A stretch of DNA of 64,000 nucleotides from UBA1845 sp002338715 (GCA_035344155.1 DAORAL010000007.1:81775-145774), one strand, 5' to 3'; positions 50,953 through 60,452 are shown, counted from the first letter of the stretch. The notes: generated from the sequence alone by a model not told the origin. Numbers and translations are program-made.

Positions 50953-52037
50953 GACGCCACCTTCTGACCCACGTTCAAGCGGATTTCGTTCATGGCCAAC
51001 CCAAGCGCCGTGGTCCACTGCGGAAGTCCCGCATCCAACTCGGACGATTCAATCGCCCCAACACACGAACCGGCACTGAACGCCTTCCCCACGTGAACCG
51101 GAACCTGCAATGATTCTGAGATGAGATCGGCGACCACAGGGTTGGCTGACTCGCCTGCGATGGTGACGTGTTCGGGTCTTTCTGCCCTGAACGTCACCGA
51201 GTAGTAGCGAAGACACAGCGCCACTTCTTTCGCCAACTGTTCGATGACCGGTTTGATCGCACCCCTGGTCGCCGCAATGACACCGTCGGATTCCTGCGCT
51301 TCGCTGCTCGCCTGCAGACGCAATCGCGCCTTGGTGGCGTCAGGCGTGGGCATCACCAGATCCTTGGCAATCACCGCATCCAAATGCGACCCACCGATCG
51401 GACAGACTTTCAGGAAAGCAATCTCATCACCGCACGAAATCAACACGCGCGTGTTCCATTCGCCAAAGTCCACAAATGCATTGGGGACATTGGCATCTGA
51501 ACTGCGCCGCAGCGATTGTTCATATGGACGGAAGAACGCGGTCGCCGTCGGCTCGATGCTCGTAACCTGCACGCCGAGGTTCATCATGGACTTCAGTCGA
51601 GTCTCGATGGTCTGCTCCGGAGCGGCCAACACGATCAATTCCTGCTGGGCGTTTGAATCCGCCCCAACGATCCCGGCAGGCAGCGCGCGGATCATGTAAC
51701 CGTTTCGCAGATTCACGAATCGCTCGCGTGCTTCGAAGAGCGCGGCTTCTGTCAACTCCGACTCGGGCATCTGGGGCATGCGCATGTTCTTGATTTCCAG
51801 CGCCCGGTCGGGAATGCATATCGCAACATTGCGTCCCACGAATCCGCGAACGCCGAGAATCGATTTGACGTGCTCGAAGACACGGTTTTCGTCTTCCACG
51901 TCGGTTGGACTCACGTCGATGTGTGCGTGTGCCAACAGGTCAAAACCTGTTCGCGTGCGTTTGAGTTGCACAGCCCGGATGGCGCGCGCACCGATGTCCA
52001 ATCCAATCGGACCCGTGTTGTGTGAGCGTCCTCTCAA
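50949..52037 (-). CDS. pilM: PilM-like actin-fold assembly ATPase
   Basis: A 362-aa cytoplasmic protein with the actin/FtsA-like PilM fold: phosphate-1 loop IGLDIGARAIRAVQL at 11-25, AFVDFGEWNTRVLI near 195 as phosphate 2, and VTIAGESA as the adenosine motif. It binds the PilN tail. The start codon is TTG at 52037, preceded at 8 nt by AGAGGT. Confidence 0.87.
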   Translation of the reverse strand: MRGRSHNTGPIGLDIGARAIRAVQLKRTRTGFDLLAHAHIDVSPTDVEDENRVFEHVKSILGVRGFVGRNVAICIPDRALEIKNMRMPQMPESELTEAALFEARERFVNLRNGYMIRALPAGIVGADSNAQQELIVLAAPEQTIETRLKSMMNLGVQVTSIEPTATAFFRPYEQSLRRSSDANVPNAFVDFGEWNTRVLISCGDEIAFLKVCPIGGSHLDAVIAKDLVMPTPDATKARLRLQASSEAQESDGVIAATRGAIKPVIEQLAKEVALCLRYYSVTFRAERPEHVTIAGESANPVVADLISESLQVPVHVGKAFSAGSCVGAIESSELDAGLPQWTTALGLAMNEIRLNVGQKVAS

Positions 52038-52086
52038 TTCGGATGACCTCTACCGAATGCGAATTTTCGAATGCAACTGCGGCGCA

Positions 52087-52386
52087 CTATGGGCGCGGAC
52101 CCATGGGTGTGCGCGGACGACCTACATTGGTTTTATCGGTACCCTGAACCTCGACTTTGAGCGTCTGCGATTTCAGTATCAGGGCGATTTGTGCGAGAAG
52201 CTCATTGGATTTTCGGACTTCGTTAACCAGTTGTAGACGCTGGTTTCCGGCATTGGGAATCTGGGCTTGGGCGGTTGGCATCGCTGTCACCGGCCCGAAC
52301 CAGACCTTCACGCAGGTCGCAACAAGCACCGCCCCAAGCAGGACGCGCAAGAATTGCCGATTCCGTCGTTTGGTTTGAACTGTCAT
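52087..52386 (-). CDS. Small membrane-anchored protein in the pilus operon
   Basis: A 99-aa protein beginning MTVQTKRRNRQFLRV, then a hydrophobic helix (LLGAVLVATCVKVWFG), a short Ala/Gln linker, a helix (QRLQLVNEVRKSNELLAQIALILKS) and a basic Pro/Arg-rich tail. GGGAGG about 9 nt upstream of ATG 52386 is a strong ribosome site. It may be a small scaffold of the machine; no family recognised. Confidence 0.6.
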   Translation of the reverse strand: MTVQTKRRNRQFLRVLLGAVLVATCVKVWFGPVTAMPTAQAQIPNAGNQRLQLVNEVRKSNELLAQIALILKSQTLKVEVQGTDKTNVGRPRTPMGPRP

Positions 52387-52576
52387 TGTAACCGCCTCCC
52401 GTCGGATATGGACCGAACTGGAAAACCGCGACACCTTGTCGCGAACGGCATCATGCCGTTGAAACACGCGAACCCCCTCGACAAACAAAAAATGCCGCCA
52501 CCAACTTGGCGCTATCCTGATGCAGGAGTCGCCGGGTTGGCAGCGGCACAATCTTTGGTGTAGCGCCCGTAAGTGA

Positions 52577-53005
52577 CTAGAGCGCTTTGTGGGCGACCGA
52601 GTCATTGGCTGCGAACTGACCCGTCGATTCATTGTAGTACCAACCCAGCGTATCAGCCGGGGTGCCCGTGTTCGTCACGGTCGAAACACCGGTGAACGGA
52701 TTGGGCGGAATCGATAGCAGGTATGGGCCAAAATCCGTGCCAGCCGTCCCGTCCGCCTTTGTCCCCGCGGTCATCTGCGCCACGAAACTTGCCAGCGTCG
52801 GATACGTATCGTTGTGCTGCAATCGATAGAGTTCGATCTGGGCACGGATCGTTTGCAGGTTTGTGGTGAGTGCGCTGAGATTGGCATCACCGGACGCCGT
52901 CGAAAACTGAGGGACGACAATCGCGGCAAGGATTCCAAGCACAATGACAACGATCAAGACTTCGACCAGCGTAAACGCCTTGGTCTTGGTTCGTGGTTTG
53001 GACAT
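52577..53005 (-). CDS. Type II secretion major pseudopilin/type IV pilin (GspG-like)
   Basis: A 142-aa prepilin. The class III signal KTKA|FTLVEVLIVVIVLGILAAI has cleavage after Ala-10, Phe at +1 and Glu at +5. The C-terminal part (PNPFTGVSTVTNTGT ... GWYYNESTGQF) resembles GspG and related planctomycete pseudopilins. AGGAG is 8 nt from the ATG. It is the first gene of the secretion operon; a perfect dyad (53041-53060) lies 36 nt upstream. Confidence 0.9.
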   Translation of the reverse strand: MSKPRTKTKAFTLVEVLIVVIVLGILAAIVVPQFSTASGDANLSALTTNLQTIRAQIELYRLQHNDTYPTLASFVAQMTAGTKADGTAGTDFGPYLLSIPPNPFTGVSTVTNTGTPADTLGWYYNESTGQFAANDSVAHKAL

Positions 53006-53040
53006 TCGGCACTCTCCTAGAATTCTTCAATTTCCCTAAA

Positions 53041-53060
53041 CAGTTTGACTCCGCAAACTG
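53041..53060. promoter_or_regulatory. Perfect dyad upstream of the pilin gene
   Basis: CAGTTTG-ACTCCG-CAAACTG, 7-bp arms with a 6-nt centre, 36-55 nt before the pilin ATG. Could be an operator for the secretion operon or a 5'-UTR hairpin. The rest of the 282-bp gap (53006-53287) holds no gene. Confidence 0.4.
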
Positions 53061-53287
53061 ATTCTTGTGGTTTGACGACACTGCTTGGAGTATCGGATTG
53101 GGCGGTTTTGAACTTGATGACCAACTTGGAGGTATTTTCTGCAGGACGTTCATTTGGGCAGTTATGCTTGCCGCTTGCGGTCTGAAAGAACCCAACTTGC
53201 GGCCCCATTGCAATCAAAGGTTCAGCCAGAGCAAACGGCAACCCTGTCTTGTGCGGGGTCGATCTGTTCTGCGCGGCTTTTTGAGCG

Positions 53288-55528
53288 CTACTCAGCCGCA
53301 GCCAACCTTGGAATCAACTTGGCCGGCACACCTGCATGCGACAGTTGAGTGGCTTGATCGGTGGCGAATTGAAATAGCACGCGCGGCTCGTAAATCGGGC
53401 GGGGTGAGAGATTGCGGATGTTGGATTCTGCGTTGTCGCCCTTGCCCATGAAAATCGAAACCATGGTTTTGCCCTGGGCCTCAACCGCAGACACGCCGCA
53501 ATAGCAATTCGATTTACCGAATGAATCGGCCAACATTCCGAAGCGGGTTACAATCTCCGCTTCATCCAACGGCAACACGAGCATGAGCACCCCGTCACCG
53601 CTGAGCCGCGCCATCGACGTCTCCAGAAACCAGCGGTTAACCGTCTTGCGCAGCGCTCGTGGCGGTAACTCTGCCAACGACACGACCAACAGATCGTAAG
53701 CATCGCAACTCGATCGCAATTGCGGCCAGGACATCACCGGCGACGCCAAGCCCCCCCGACCGGTAATGCGCTCGCGCAGGTGGAGATCAAACGAGTATGC
53801 ATCCACGTTGTCGGTCAAACTCGGAGGCAAGAGTTCAAACCCCGCACCAGTCAGGTCGAGCACACCGACCCTGGCTTCACGCGCTCGATCAATCCCGCGA
53901 AGTGAAAACGCGCCGGAGGTGCGAAGTCGGTCACGACGCGCATCGTCGCCCGCGTGGATCGGCCGCCCCCTGCCGGAAGAATCAAAGTAGTATGACATCC
54001 ACGTGGACTCAGCGATGAGTTCGCGGGAGTGCTGCTGATCCGAAAGCCATCCGCGTCCAAAGTGCGGCATTGTCCACATCATCATGAGCACAACGGCAAA
54101 CACACCGACCAACCGAGCGCGATAAGGCCCTTGCTGGCTCGTGGGCCCATGGATAATCAAAATACCGCCCGTCGCCACCATGCTCAAAGCGGCTGCGGTC
54201 AACGTCGCAAAGCTCCCCAGTCTTCGCATCAATGCCGGGGCCACAAACAGCAACACCACCGCAACCACCGCAAAGGTCATCCAAAGAAGTGTCGCACCCT
54301 GCTGACCGCGATAGGCATGGCGGCGAAGCAGCGAAATTGAACCGACCCCGATTGCATACGCCGCAAACAAAACGGGAGCGCATCCACACATGCCCCAAAG
54401 CAATACGAATCCCAATGACTGCACAAACGGGGCATCGCATTCACGCAGCACCAGATTGAAACCGGCGACCGATGCAGCCAGCGCGATACCAGCCGCCACC
54501 GCGCTCTGGCCAAACACGCCGACCAGTTCATTTCCATCATGCGCGCGACGGTTCGCCAGGAAGATCCCGAAGGCGGCTGCGATGAACAATCCGGAACACG
54601 CGTACGTCGCAATTTCCTGATCCAACCGAACGGTACTCGCGACGTAAACCCAAACAAATCCGGCGCACACCACCGAAGCCACCAACACCGCAAGCGCCGA
54701 ACGCAAGACCGTGGGCCAACGCTGACCGAATTCCGGTTCCGTCAAACTTTCCACGTCGGGATGTCGGCTTCGAGCCTTCTTGCGAGAGACCTGCCACGTC
54801 GCGATCAAAGCCACCATCGCCAATGGCCCGCACGCCAGTCGCATCAGCAGGAAACTGTCGCCCAACGCACGCATCAACAGCGGGAAGAACATGCACCCCA
54901 ACCCCGCACCGGTCAGCAACCAGGCACTTGCAGCCAACCGCCATCGCCCGTCGGTTTCTGAGATCTGGTGTGCACAACGCGCAAGCAATCCCAGAAACGA
55001 AAAGGGCAGCGCCGCAATCGCAAACAGGACCAGCCCTTCAAGCATTGACACCGAAATGTCTGCCCACAGAAACTCCCGAACAACCGTTGCCTTGAGGCGG
55101 TGAACGAAGGCGAACACCTCGGGTAGCGCGAGCACCATCACGCATCCGATCATCGCCACGACCGATGTGATCATCCAGCGAAGTTCGTGGTCTTCCGCTT
55201 GCTGCTGAGAAGCCCGCGCCGGTCCTGATTCTGAAACGCGGTGAGCATCGAAATTCTTAAACGTGATGTTGCGAAGCAGTCGTACCACGCGGGCCAACAC
55301 CGTCGGACCCATCGCAGTCGCCAACATCGCAGCCGCCACCGCGAGTCGAAACGTCAGTGGCGACGCATCCATCGTCAGGTAGGCGCACTCGGTAAAGGCT
55401 TCGCACAACATGACCAGCGACATACCTGCCAGCGTCGCGACCATGGCGACGGGCAAACCGGGGTGGCTGACCATCCGAGTGATCGAGTGGCGAGTCATCG
55501 AGTGGGAATTGGCGGTTGGCTGTGACAT
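53288..55528 (-). CDS. Polytopic membrane protein with C-terminal methyltransferase-like domain
   Basis: A 746-aa protein. About 12-13 hydrophobic helices cover the first ~500 residues. The C-terminal ~240 residues look like a soluble Rossmann domain related to spermidine-synthase-type fusions (RVGVLDLTGAGFELLPPSL ... YDLLVVSLAELPPRALRKTVNRWFLETSMARLSGDGVLMLVLPL), but the glycine-rich SAM loop is degenerate. Overall layout resembles fused spermidine-synthase-like membrane proteins. GAGG with 8-nt spacing picks ATG 55528. Substrate unknown. Confidence 0.65.
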   Translation of the reverse strand: MSQPTANSHSMTRHSITRMVSHPGLPVAMVATLAGMSLVMLCEAFTECAYLTMDASPLTFRLAVAAAMLATAMGPTVLARVVRLLRNITFKNFDAHRVSESGPARASQQQAEDHELRWMITSVVAMIGCVMVLALPEVFAFVHRLKATVVREFLWADISVSMLEGLVLFAIAALPFSFLGLLARCAHQISETDGRWRLAASAWLLTGAGLGCMFFPLLMRALGDSFLLMRLACGPLAMVALIATWQVSRKKARSRHPDVESLTEPEFGQRWPTVLRSALAVLVASVVCAGFVWVYVASTVRLDQEIATYACSGLFIAAAFGIFLANRRAHDGNELVGVFGQSAVAAGIALAASVAGFNLVLRECDAPFVQSLGFVLLWGMCGCAPVLFAAYAIGVGSISLLRRHAYRGQQGATLLWMTFAVVAVVLLFVAPALMRRLGSFATLTAAALSMVATGGILIIHGPTSQQGPYRARLVGVFAVVLMMMWTMPHFGRGWLSDQQHSRELIAESTWMSYYFDSSGRGRPIHAGDDARRDRLRTSGAFSLRGIDRAREARVGVLDLTGAGFELLPPSLTDNVDAYSFDLHLRERITGRGGLASPVMSWPQLRSSCDAYDLLVVSLAELPPRALRKTVNRWFLETSMARLSGDGVLMLVLPLDEAEIVTRFGMLADSFGKSNCYCGVSAVEAQGKTMVSIFMGKGDNAESNIRNLSPRPIYEPRVLFQFATDQATQLSHAGVPAKLIPRLAAAE

Positions 55529-55716
55529 CGTGGGCCTCGTGCCCAATCAAGCTTGCGTTCACGGCAGTGGGATTCCGTTCCCGACTGCGTTGTATACGTC
55601 TGAGTCGTTGCGTCGAACGCCTGTCGCGTTGAATTCTAACGGTTTTCGGAGCGAATCGACAAGGGAGAACCGTTGGATTCCGCGGCGAAACCAACACAAT
55701 TGTCGCTCCAAACTCG

Positions 55717-56226
55717 CTAGCGGGGATTAAGCTTCTGCTTCGCCAGCAAGCGATGTTCCTGAATCCGGCTTAGGCGCAACACACGCTTCCAACCCGCGTG
55801 GGCGGCTTGGGCGTCACCTTGCAGTTCCATCAATCGGGACCAGTGCAGCCAACTCTCCGGATCTTCGTCATTGAGATTCAAAGCCACGAGCAAGACGCGG
55901 TGTGCTTCCGGTAGGTTGCCCGCTTCGATCGCGGCTTGGCCTTCCTGCCGCAGATGTTCAATTTCGGAAATGAAGTCCGGGTCGCTGACGACTCGCCCGT
56001 GCTGCACCACGAAGACCAGCGAACCAATCCAGACAACGATCACACCTGCAAGGGACAGGTACGACGCCCACGCGGGAATGTCGGAGGGCGTAATCCATCG
56101 CGAGAATATGAAGATGAGGGCAAACACCGCGAAAAGAATCGAATTCGCCAACCCCAACCATTCGCGTCGCAGCACCACGAGCCCGGCGCCGGGAATGATC
56201 GCATTTAACAGCAAGACCTTTGGCAT
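55717..56226 (-). CDS. Membrane protein with C-terminal TPR
   Basis: A 169-aa protein: three hydrophobic segments in the first ~95 residues (VLLLNAIIPGAGLVVLRREWLG; ANSILFAVFALIFIFSRW; LSLAGVIVVWIGSLVFVV), then a cytoplasmic TPR-like pair (EGQAAIEAGNLPEAHRVLLVAL, LHWSRLMELQGDAQAAHAGWKRVL). AGGTGA 6 nt upstream supports ATG 56226. Role unknown; it lies 188 bp upstream of the polytopic protein. Confidence 0.7.
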   Translation of the reverse strand: MPKVLLLNAIIPGAGLVVLRREWLGLANSILFAVFALIFIFSRWITPSDIPAWASYLSLAGVIVVWIGSLVFVVQHGRVVSDPDFISEIEHLRQEGQAAIEAGNLPEAHRVLLVALNLNDEDPESWLHWSRLMELQGDAQAAHAGWKRVLRLSRIQEHRLLAKQKLNPR

Positions 56227-56373
56227 TCGAATCACCTGTAAGACGCTCCATCGGTGCGGGCTGGTCTCGGGCACACGGGCCCCGGGGTGACAACATCATC
56301 CCGAATCGCGCAATTCATTTTCCCTTGCGAGATGCTCCAGCGCAACCTAACATCCCGCAACGGAGATTTCCAC

Positions 56374-56919
56374 ATGAACAAACACGGATTGAAACTAATC
56401 GGCGTAATTTTCGCAGGTTTGTTGGCCACCGGTTGCGAAACATCGGGGCCGACCACCAAGACATTCAGCTACGTTCGCCTCCCCGGCGTTGATCGAACGA
56501 GCGCATTTAGCGCCGCGGTTGACGCGATGCGCGAAAACCACGATATCGCCACCATCGACCGCGATCAGTGGGTGCTTCACAGCGTTCCGCAGGAGACCGA
56601 GGAAGAAGCCGCGACGCCAAGAGTCGGCGATCTTGTCGGAATTCCCCGCACTGTACGACGCGTCGTAACCGCCTACGTCACCGGCGACGATCAAAACGCC
56701 GAAGCCTGGTGCCGTGTCGCCATCGAACGCAACGAATCCAACGAGCACAACCTGTTCATTCACGACATGCAGCAGGATGACACGGCCACGGCCACGCCTG
56801 CCGATCGAGAAGCGGCCACCACCACCGAGCAGAATTCGGTGTGGCGAACCCTCCGTCGCGACAAACGGGCCGAACGCGAATTGCTCGACAAAGTCAGGGA
56901 AATGACCACCGGCAAATAG
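56374..56919 (+). CDS. Putative lipoprotein of unknown function
   Basis: A 181-aa lipoprotein with lipobox LATGC, Cys near residue 21. The mature domain (FSYVRLPGVDRTSAFSAAVDAMRENHDIATIDRDQWVLHS) has the alternating strand-helix pattern of small periplasmic proteins, followed by an Asp/Thr-rich stretch and a charged C-terminal helix. GGAGA with 8-nt spacing supports ATG 56374; the frame runs back to 56254 without a signal peptide. Confidence 0.7.
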   Translation: MNKHGLKLIGVIFAGLLATGCETSGPTTKTFSYVRLPGVDRTSAFSAAVDAMRENHDIATIDRDQWVLHSVPQETEEEAATPRVGDLVGIPRTVRRVVTAYVTGDDQNAEAWCRVAIERNESNEHNLFIHDMQQDDTATATPADREAATTTEQNSVWRTLRRDKRAERELLDKVREMTTGK

Positions 56920-56957
56920 GCGCCGTTGCAAGGTCGGACGTGCCCTCCCAAACCCCA

Positions 56958-58388
56958 TCAATCTTTTTCGCCCAGACGCTGCGGCATGTCCGCAAGGATA
57001 TATGCCATGGTGGCCATCATCGCCACGTTCTGCTTCAATTCGAGCGGATTGACCTTATCCATCGTGTCTGCCGGCGTGTGGTGATAGTCGAAGTACTTTG
57101 AACCTTCGACTTCATGGCCCATCACAATGACCCCTTCGGGCTGCAACGGACTCACATCGGGCGCGCCATGCCCTTCACTCACATCCGTCGCACCGATTTT
57201 TTCCATCAGTGTCATGATATCGCGAAGCTGGTCAGCCGCGGCTTTCATGCGCGATTCGTCCTTGCAATCCACGCCATACCCTTTTGGAGCAAACGCCCCG
57301 CTGTCCGATTCCATCGCCGCGACATGGTTGGCCAACTCGTCGGCATGGTCCTTGGCGTACTGCTTTCCGCCGAACAACCCGATCTCTTCACCGGTCCAGA
57401 GCACGACGCGAATCGTACGCTTCGGTTGAAGCCCAAGGTCCTTGAGCAACTTCACCGACGCGAGCGCCATGATGCACCCGCCTCCGTCGTCGTGCGCCCC
57501 CTGACCAACATCCCACGAATCAATGTGCCCGCCGATGACCACGATCTGCTCCGGATGCGTCGACCCGCGAAGTTCGCCGACCACGTTGGCCGACATCGCG
57601 GGACCGTGGTTCTTGGCGTCCATCTTGATATTCAACACAACCTCGATGCCGCGTTTGGTCATGCGATCGATGGTCTCGGCATCCTCAACGGTGACGGCGG
57701 CGGCTGGGATCTGCACCGGTGCGTCCTTGTAGTTCATCGTTCCGGTGTGGGGCGTTCGCAAACTATGGGCGGTGACCGATCGAACCAGACACGCCACCGC
57801 ACCCTTCTCAGCAGCCAGCCTTGCACCGTTCGTGCGAAAGCGCACCGTGTGCCCATATCCCGATCCCTTTTCAGAATCGTATGGCGGCATCGGATTGTTG
57901 AAGAGGACGATCTTGCCCTTGGCCCCATCACCGAGTTTTTCGAGTTCGTCTTCGTCGGCAACCACGACAACGGGCGCGGTGATTCCATCCGGTGGCGTAC
58001 CGACGGACTTGCCCAACGCGAGCATCACCAGAGGCTGACGTCGCGGAGCCACCATCTCGCACGACTCGTTGCCCCGCACCCATCGGATCACTTCGACCGG
58101 TTCGGTGTGAACGTTGCTCATTCCGTCTTTGCGCAATTCTGCCGAAGCCCATTCGATCGCCCGGTCAAGTGCTTCCGACCCGCAAATGCGATGTCCAATG
58201 TCATCACAAAGGTGCTGCAATTTTGTGTAGGCGTCGTCACTCGTCAGCGCCGCATCGATAATCCGATCGGCTTGACTGCGGTACGCATCTGCGATCGGGC
58301 CCGCAACAGCCGCAGAAGCACCTGTGGCCATGGTGACGAGCATGATGAGTCGATGCACCCCAAGCCGTCGCGTGTGAACGTTTCTCAA
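56958..58388 (-). CDS. Exported M28-family metallopeptidase
   Basis: A 476-aa aminopeptidase/carboxypeptidase-Q-like enzyme. A signal peptide precedes a PA-like insert domain (about 135-275) and the co-catalytic zinc core: GGHIDSWDVGQGAHDDGGG (His and Asp ligands), WTGEEIGLFGG (catalytic Glu and Glu ligand), ESDSGAF (Asp ligand) and YHHTPADTMDKV (His ligand). All metal ligands are present. GGAGG at 58397-58401 lies 8 nt before a TTG at 58388, which is the best start; longer in-frame readings lack a signal peptide. Confidence 0.9.
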   Translation of the reverse strand: MRNVHTRRLGVHRLIMLVTMATGASAAVAGPIADAYRSQADRIIDAALTSDDAYTKLQHLCDDIGHRICGSEALDRAIEWASAELRKDGMSNVHTEPVEVIRWVRGNESCEMVAPRRQPLVMLALGKSVGTPPDGITAPVVVVADEDELEKLGDGAKGKIVLFNNPMPPYDSEKGSGYGHTVRFRTNGARLAAEKGAVACLVRSVTAHSLRTPHTGTMNYKDAPVQIPAAAVTVEDAETIDRMTKRGIEVVLNIKMDAKNHGPAMSANVVGELRGSTHPEQIVVIGGHIDSWDVGQGAHDDGGGCIMALASVKLLKDLGLQPKRTIRVVLWTGEEIGLFGGKQYAKDHADELANHVAAMESDSGAFAPKGYGVDCKDESRMKAAADQLRDIMTLMEKIGATDVSEGHGAPDVSPLQPEGVIVMGHEVEGSKYFDYHHTPADTMDKVNPLELKQNVAMMATMAYILADMPQRLGEKD

Positions 58389-58524
58389 GAAAAGATCCTC
58401 CAAGATCGCTGGTTTGCCAAGTTGAGGATTGGCGTTGCCACCCAATTTCCAAACGGAAATCCTAGCCAACCAAGGCGATTCTCACAAACCGACAAGGCCC
58501 GCAGGTCTCCGACGGCCTCCGCCC

Positions 58525-58552
58525 TCGACAGATTGGCGGTGAAAGATATAAA
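58525..58552 (+). promoter_or_regulatory. Strong sigma70-type promoter
   Basis: TCGACA (58525-58530), 16-nt spacer, TATAAA (58547-58552): five of six matches in each box. It lies 50 nt upstream of the TPR protein ATG and is one of the best matches to a housekeeping promoter in the window. Confidence 0.6.
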
Positions 58553-58602
58553 TTGACCTGGAAGCTCACCTGATTTCCACGACGCCTTGCCCTGGATGAT
58601 TC

Positions 58603-59697
58603 ATGCTCACCCGTCTACTGATCTTGGCATTCTTCGCGGTCATCGCTGCCGACAATGGCGACGAATCGGGGCATGCGTCCGTTGAATCGCTCTACCAGCG
58701 CGTCGAATCGCTGCTGGCCGAAGAGAAGCCCGCACAAGCCGACGAGGTCGCCGACCGCATTGTCCGCTCAAACCCGCGATCGGCGATCACCCATCGCAAG
58801 TTGGCCGATCTTTTTGAAAAACACGCCCAGCGCGAATCGGCGATCAAGCATCTGCGCCAGGCGCTGGCCTACGATCCGACCCCGGAAGATCATTTTCACA
58901 TCGGTCGGCTTCTCGTCGCCGAAGGTCGCCACACGATGGCCCTCGAACATCTTGAGCAAGCCAATGATCTCGGATTCAACGATCCGCAGCTTCATGCGGA
59001 GCTCGGACTCGCGTACGCCCGCATCGGACGCGACTTCGGGCACGTTCGCACCATCGACCTCGCAACCGGCGAACCCGGTCAGGCCACCGATGAATGGTAT
59101 CTGATCAAACGCAGCGGCGTCGTGCTCGGAACATTCGAAGCCGCCCCGCGAAGCTCAGCCGTTTATCAACTCGAATTGGCATTGAGCGAGGGCGTGAAGC
59201 GCCTCGATGTCAGCACGGAGCTGGCCGAAGTCTGGATGCGTCGCGGTGAGTACAACCGCGCCCAGGCCATCTGCCTGCAAATCAAGAATCAGCTCGACGA
59301 CGAAAAGATCGCGCCATCGACTCGCGCGGACGGTTATCTCGTTTATGCGAAAGCGGTGTATGGCCTCGACGACATGGAGCGATACATCGCCCTGGTCAGA
59401 CAAGCCGCGAAGCTTGACCCAACTCGATCCGACGCCTGGCTGGCGCCCGCATATCGCCAAGCCGCCGACCGATACAAGCAACGTGGCGATTTGCCCCATT
59501 ACACGCAATATCTCAAGGACTTTCTTGCGGAACGCCCCGATGACGCGGAGGGGCACTATGATCTCGCCATCGCATACCTGGAAGCCGGTGAGCGCGATCT
59601 CGCCGCACAGCACTTGCAAGCGTCACTTGACGCGCCTGGCGGTCATTCCCGCCGCAATCAAATCCTCGAACTGCTTAATTCCATCCATTCGAATTAG
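58603..59697 (+). CDS. Exported TPR protein
   Basis: A 364-aa protein with a short hydrophobic N-terminus (MLTRLLILAFFAVIAA), probably a signal peptide, followed by TPR units over its length: ITHRKLADLFEKHAQRESAI, DHFHIGRLLVAEGRHTMALE, ELAEVWMRRGEYNRAQAICL and HYDLAIAYLEAGERDLAAQ. The middle contains a divergent region (GHVRTIDLATGEPGQATDEW). Likely a protein-interaction scaffold; partner unknown. Confidence 0.8.
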   Translation: MLTRLLILAFFAVIAADNGDESGHASVESLYQRVESLLAEEKPAQADEVADRIVRSNPRSAITHRKLADLFEKHAQRESAIKHLRQALAYDPTPEDHFHIGRLLVAEGRHTMALEHLEQANDLGFNDPQLHAELGLAYARIGRDFGHVRTIDLATGEPGQATDEWYLIKRSGVVLGTFEAAPRSSAVYQLELALSEGVKRLDVSTELAEVWMRRGEYNRAQAICLQIKNQLDDEKIAPSTRADGYLVYAKAVYGLDDMERYIALVRQAAKLDPTRSDAWLAPAYRQAADRYKQRGDLPHYTQYLKDFLAERPDDAEGHYDLAIAYLEAGERDLAAQHLQASLDAPGGHSRRNQILELLNSIHSN

Positions 59698-59819
59698 CCC
59701 CCGCGCCGATTGGCTCAAAACCCCGCCCCCGCTTAGAATTCATCCACGCGGATTGCACGTTGATGCAATCGCTGCAGTACAAATTGGCCGGCAACCTCTT
59801 ACGGCGAAGGATAAATGAC

Positions 59820-60452
59820 ATGAAGATGACAAAGTTTGGCTTGTTGATCGCAATGTTCGTTGGTGCGCACACGATGTTGGCCGACGACACCCCTGATGCA
59901 AACAAACCCACCGAAGAAACGAAGATGAAGAACTCCGTGCTTGATTTTGAAATGAAGTCGATCAATGGCGAAGACGTCAAGCTTGAAAAGTTCCGCGGAA
60001 ACGTACTGCTCATCGTCAACGTCGCATCGAAATGTGGCCTCACCAAGCAGAATTACGAGCAGCTCGAACCGCTCTACAAGAAATACAAAGACAAGGGCTT
60101 TGAGATTCTGGCATTCCCCGCCAACAACTTCCTGTCGCAGGAACCGGGCAGCAACGAAGAGATCGCCAAGTTCTGCGAGAAGTACAACGTCAGCTTCCCG
60201 CTATTTGCAAAGGTATCCGTCAAGGGCGACGATTGCTGCGACCTTTACAAATACCTGATCAACCACCCCAACGAAGACATCGCAGGCGAAGTGAAATGGA
60301 ATTTCCAGAAGTACCTCGTCAACCGCAATGGCGACGTGATTGCAAAGTTCGGACCACGCACCAATCCCGAAAGCAAGGAAATCGAAGAAGCCATCGAAAA
60401 AGCGCTGGCAGAACCCAAGCCTGAAACGACAGCAACCGAATCAGAAGAGTAA
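59820..60452 (+). CDS. Glutathione peroxidase-family protein with signal peptide
   Basis: A 210-aa thiol peroxidase. After a signal peptide (about 1-22, MKMTKFGLLIAMFVGAHTMLA) the domain has NVASKCGLTKQNYEQLEPLY with the peroxidatic Cys in place of Sec, LAFPANNF, and KWNFQKYLV with the conserved Trp and Asn. Expected to reduce peroxides outside the cytoplasm, probably with thioredoxin-type donors. AAGGA 8 nt upstream supports ATG 59820; the frame reaches back to 59760. Confidence 0.92.
   Translation: MKMTKFGLLIAMFVGAHTMLADDTPDANKPTEETKMKNSVLDFEMKSINGEDVKLEKFRGNVLLIVNVASKCGLTKQNYEQLEPLYKKYKDKGFEILAFPANNFLSQEPGSNEEIAKFCEKYNVSFPLFAKVSVKGDDCCDLYKYLINHPNEDIAGEVKWNFQKYLVNRNGDVIAKFGPRTNPESKEIEEAIEKALAEPKPETTATESEE

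Noticed and set aside
57114..58556. 480-codon open frame antisense to the M28 peptidase
   Set aside because: Its translation is His/Arg-rich and lacks any domain, while the opposite strand carries all zinc ligands of an M28 enzyme.
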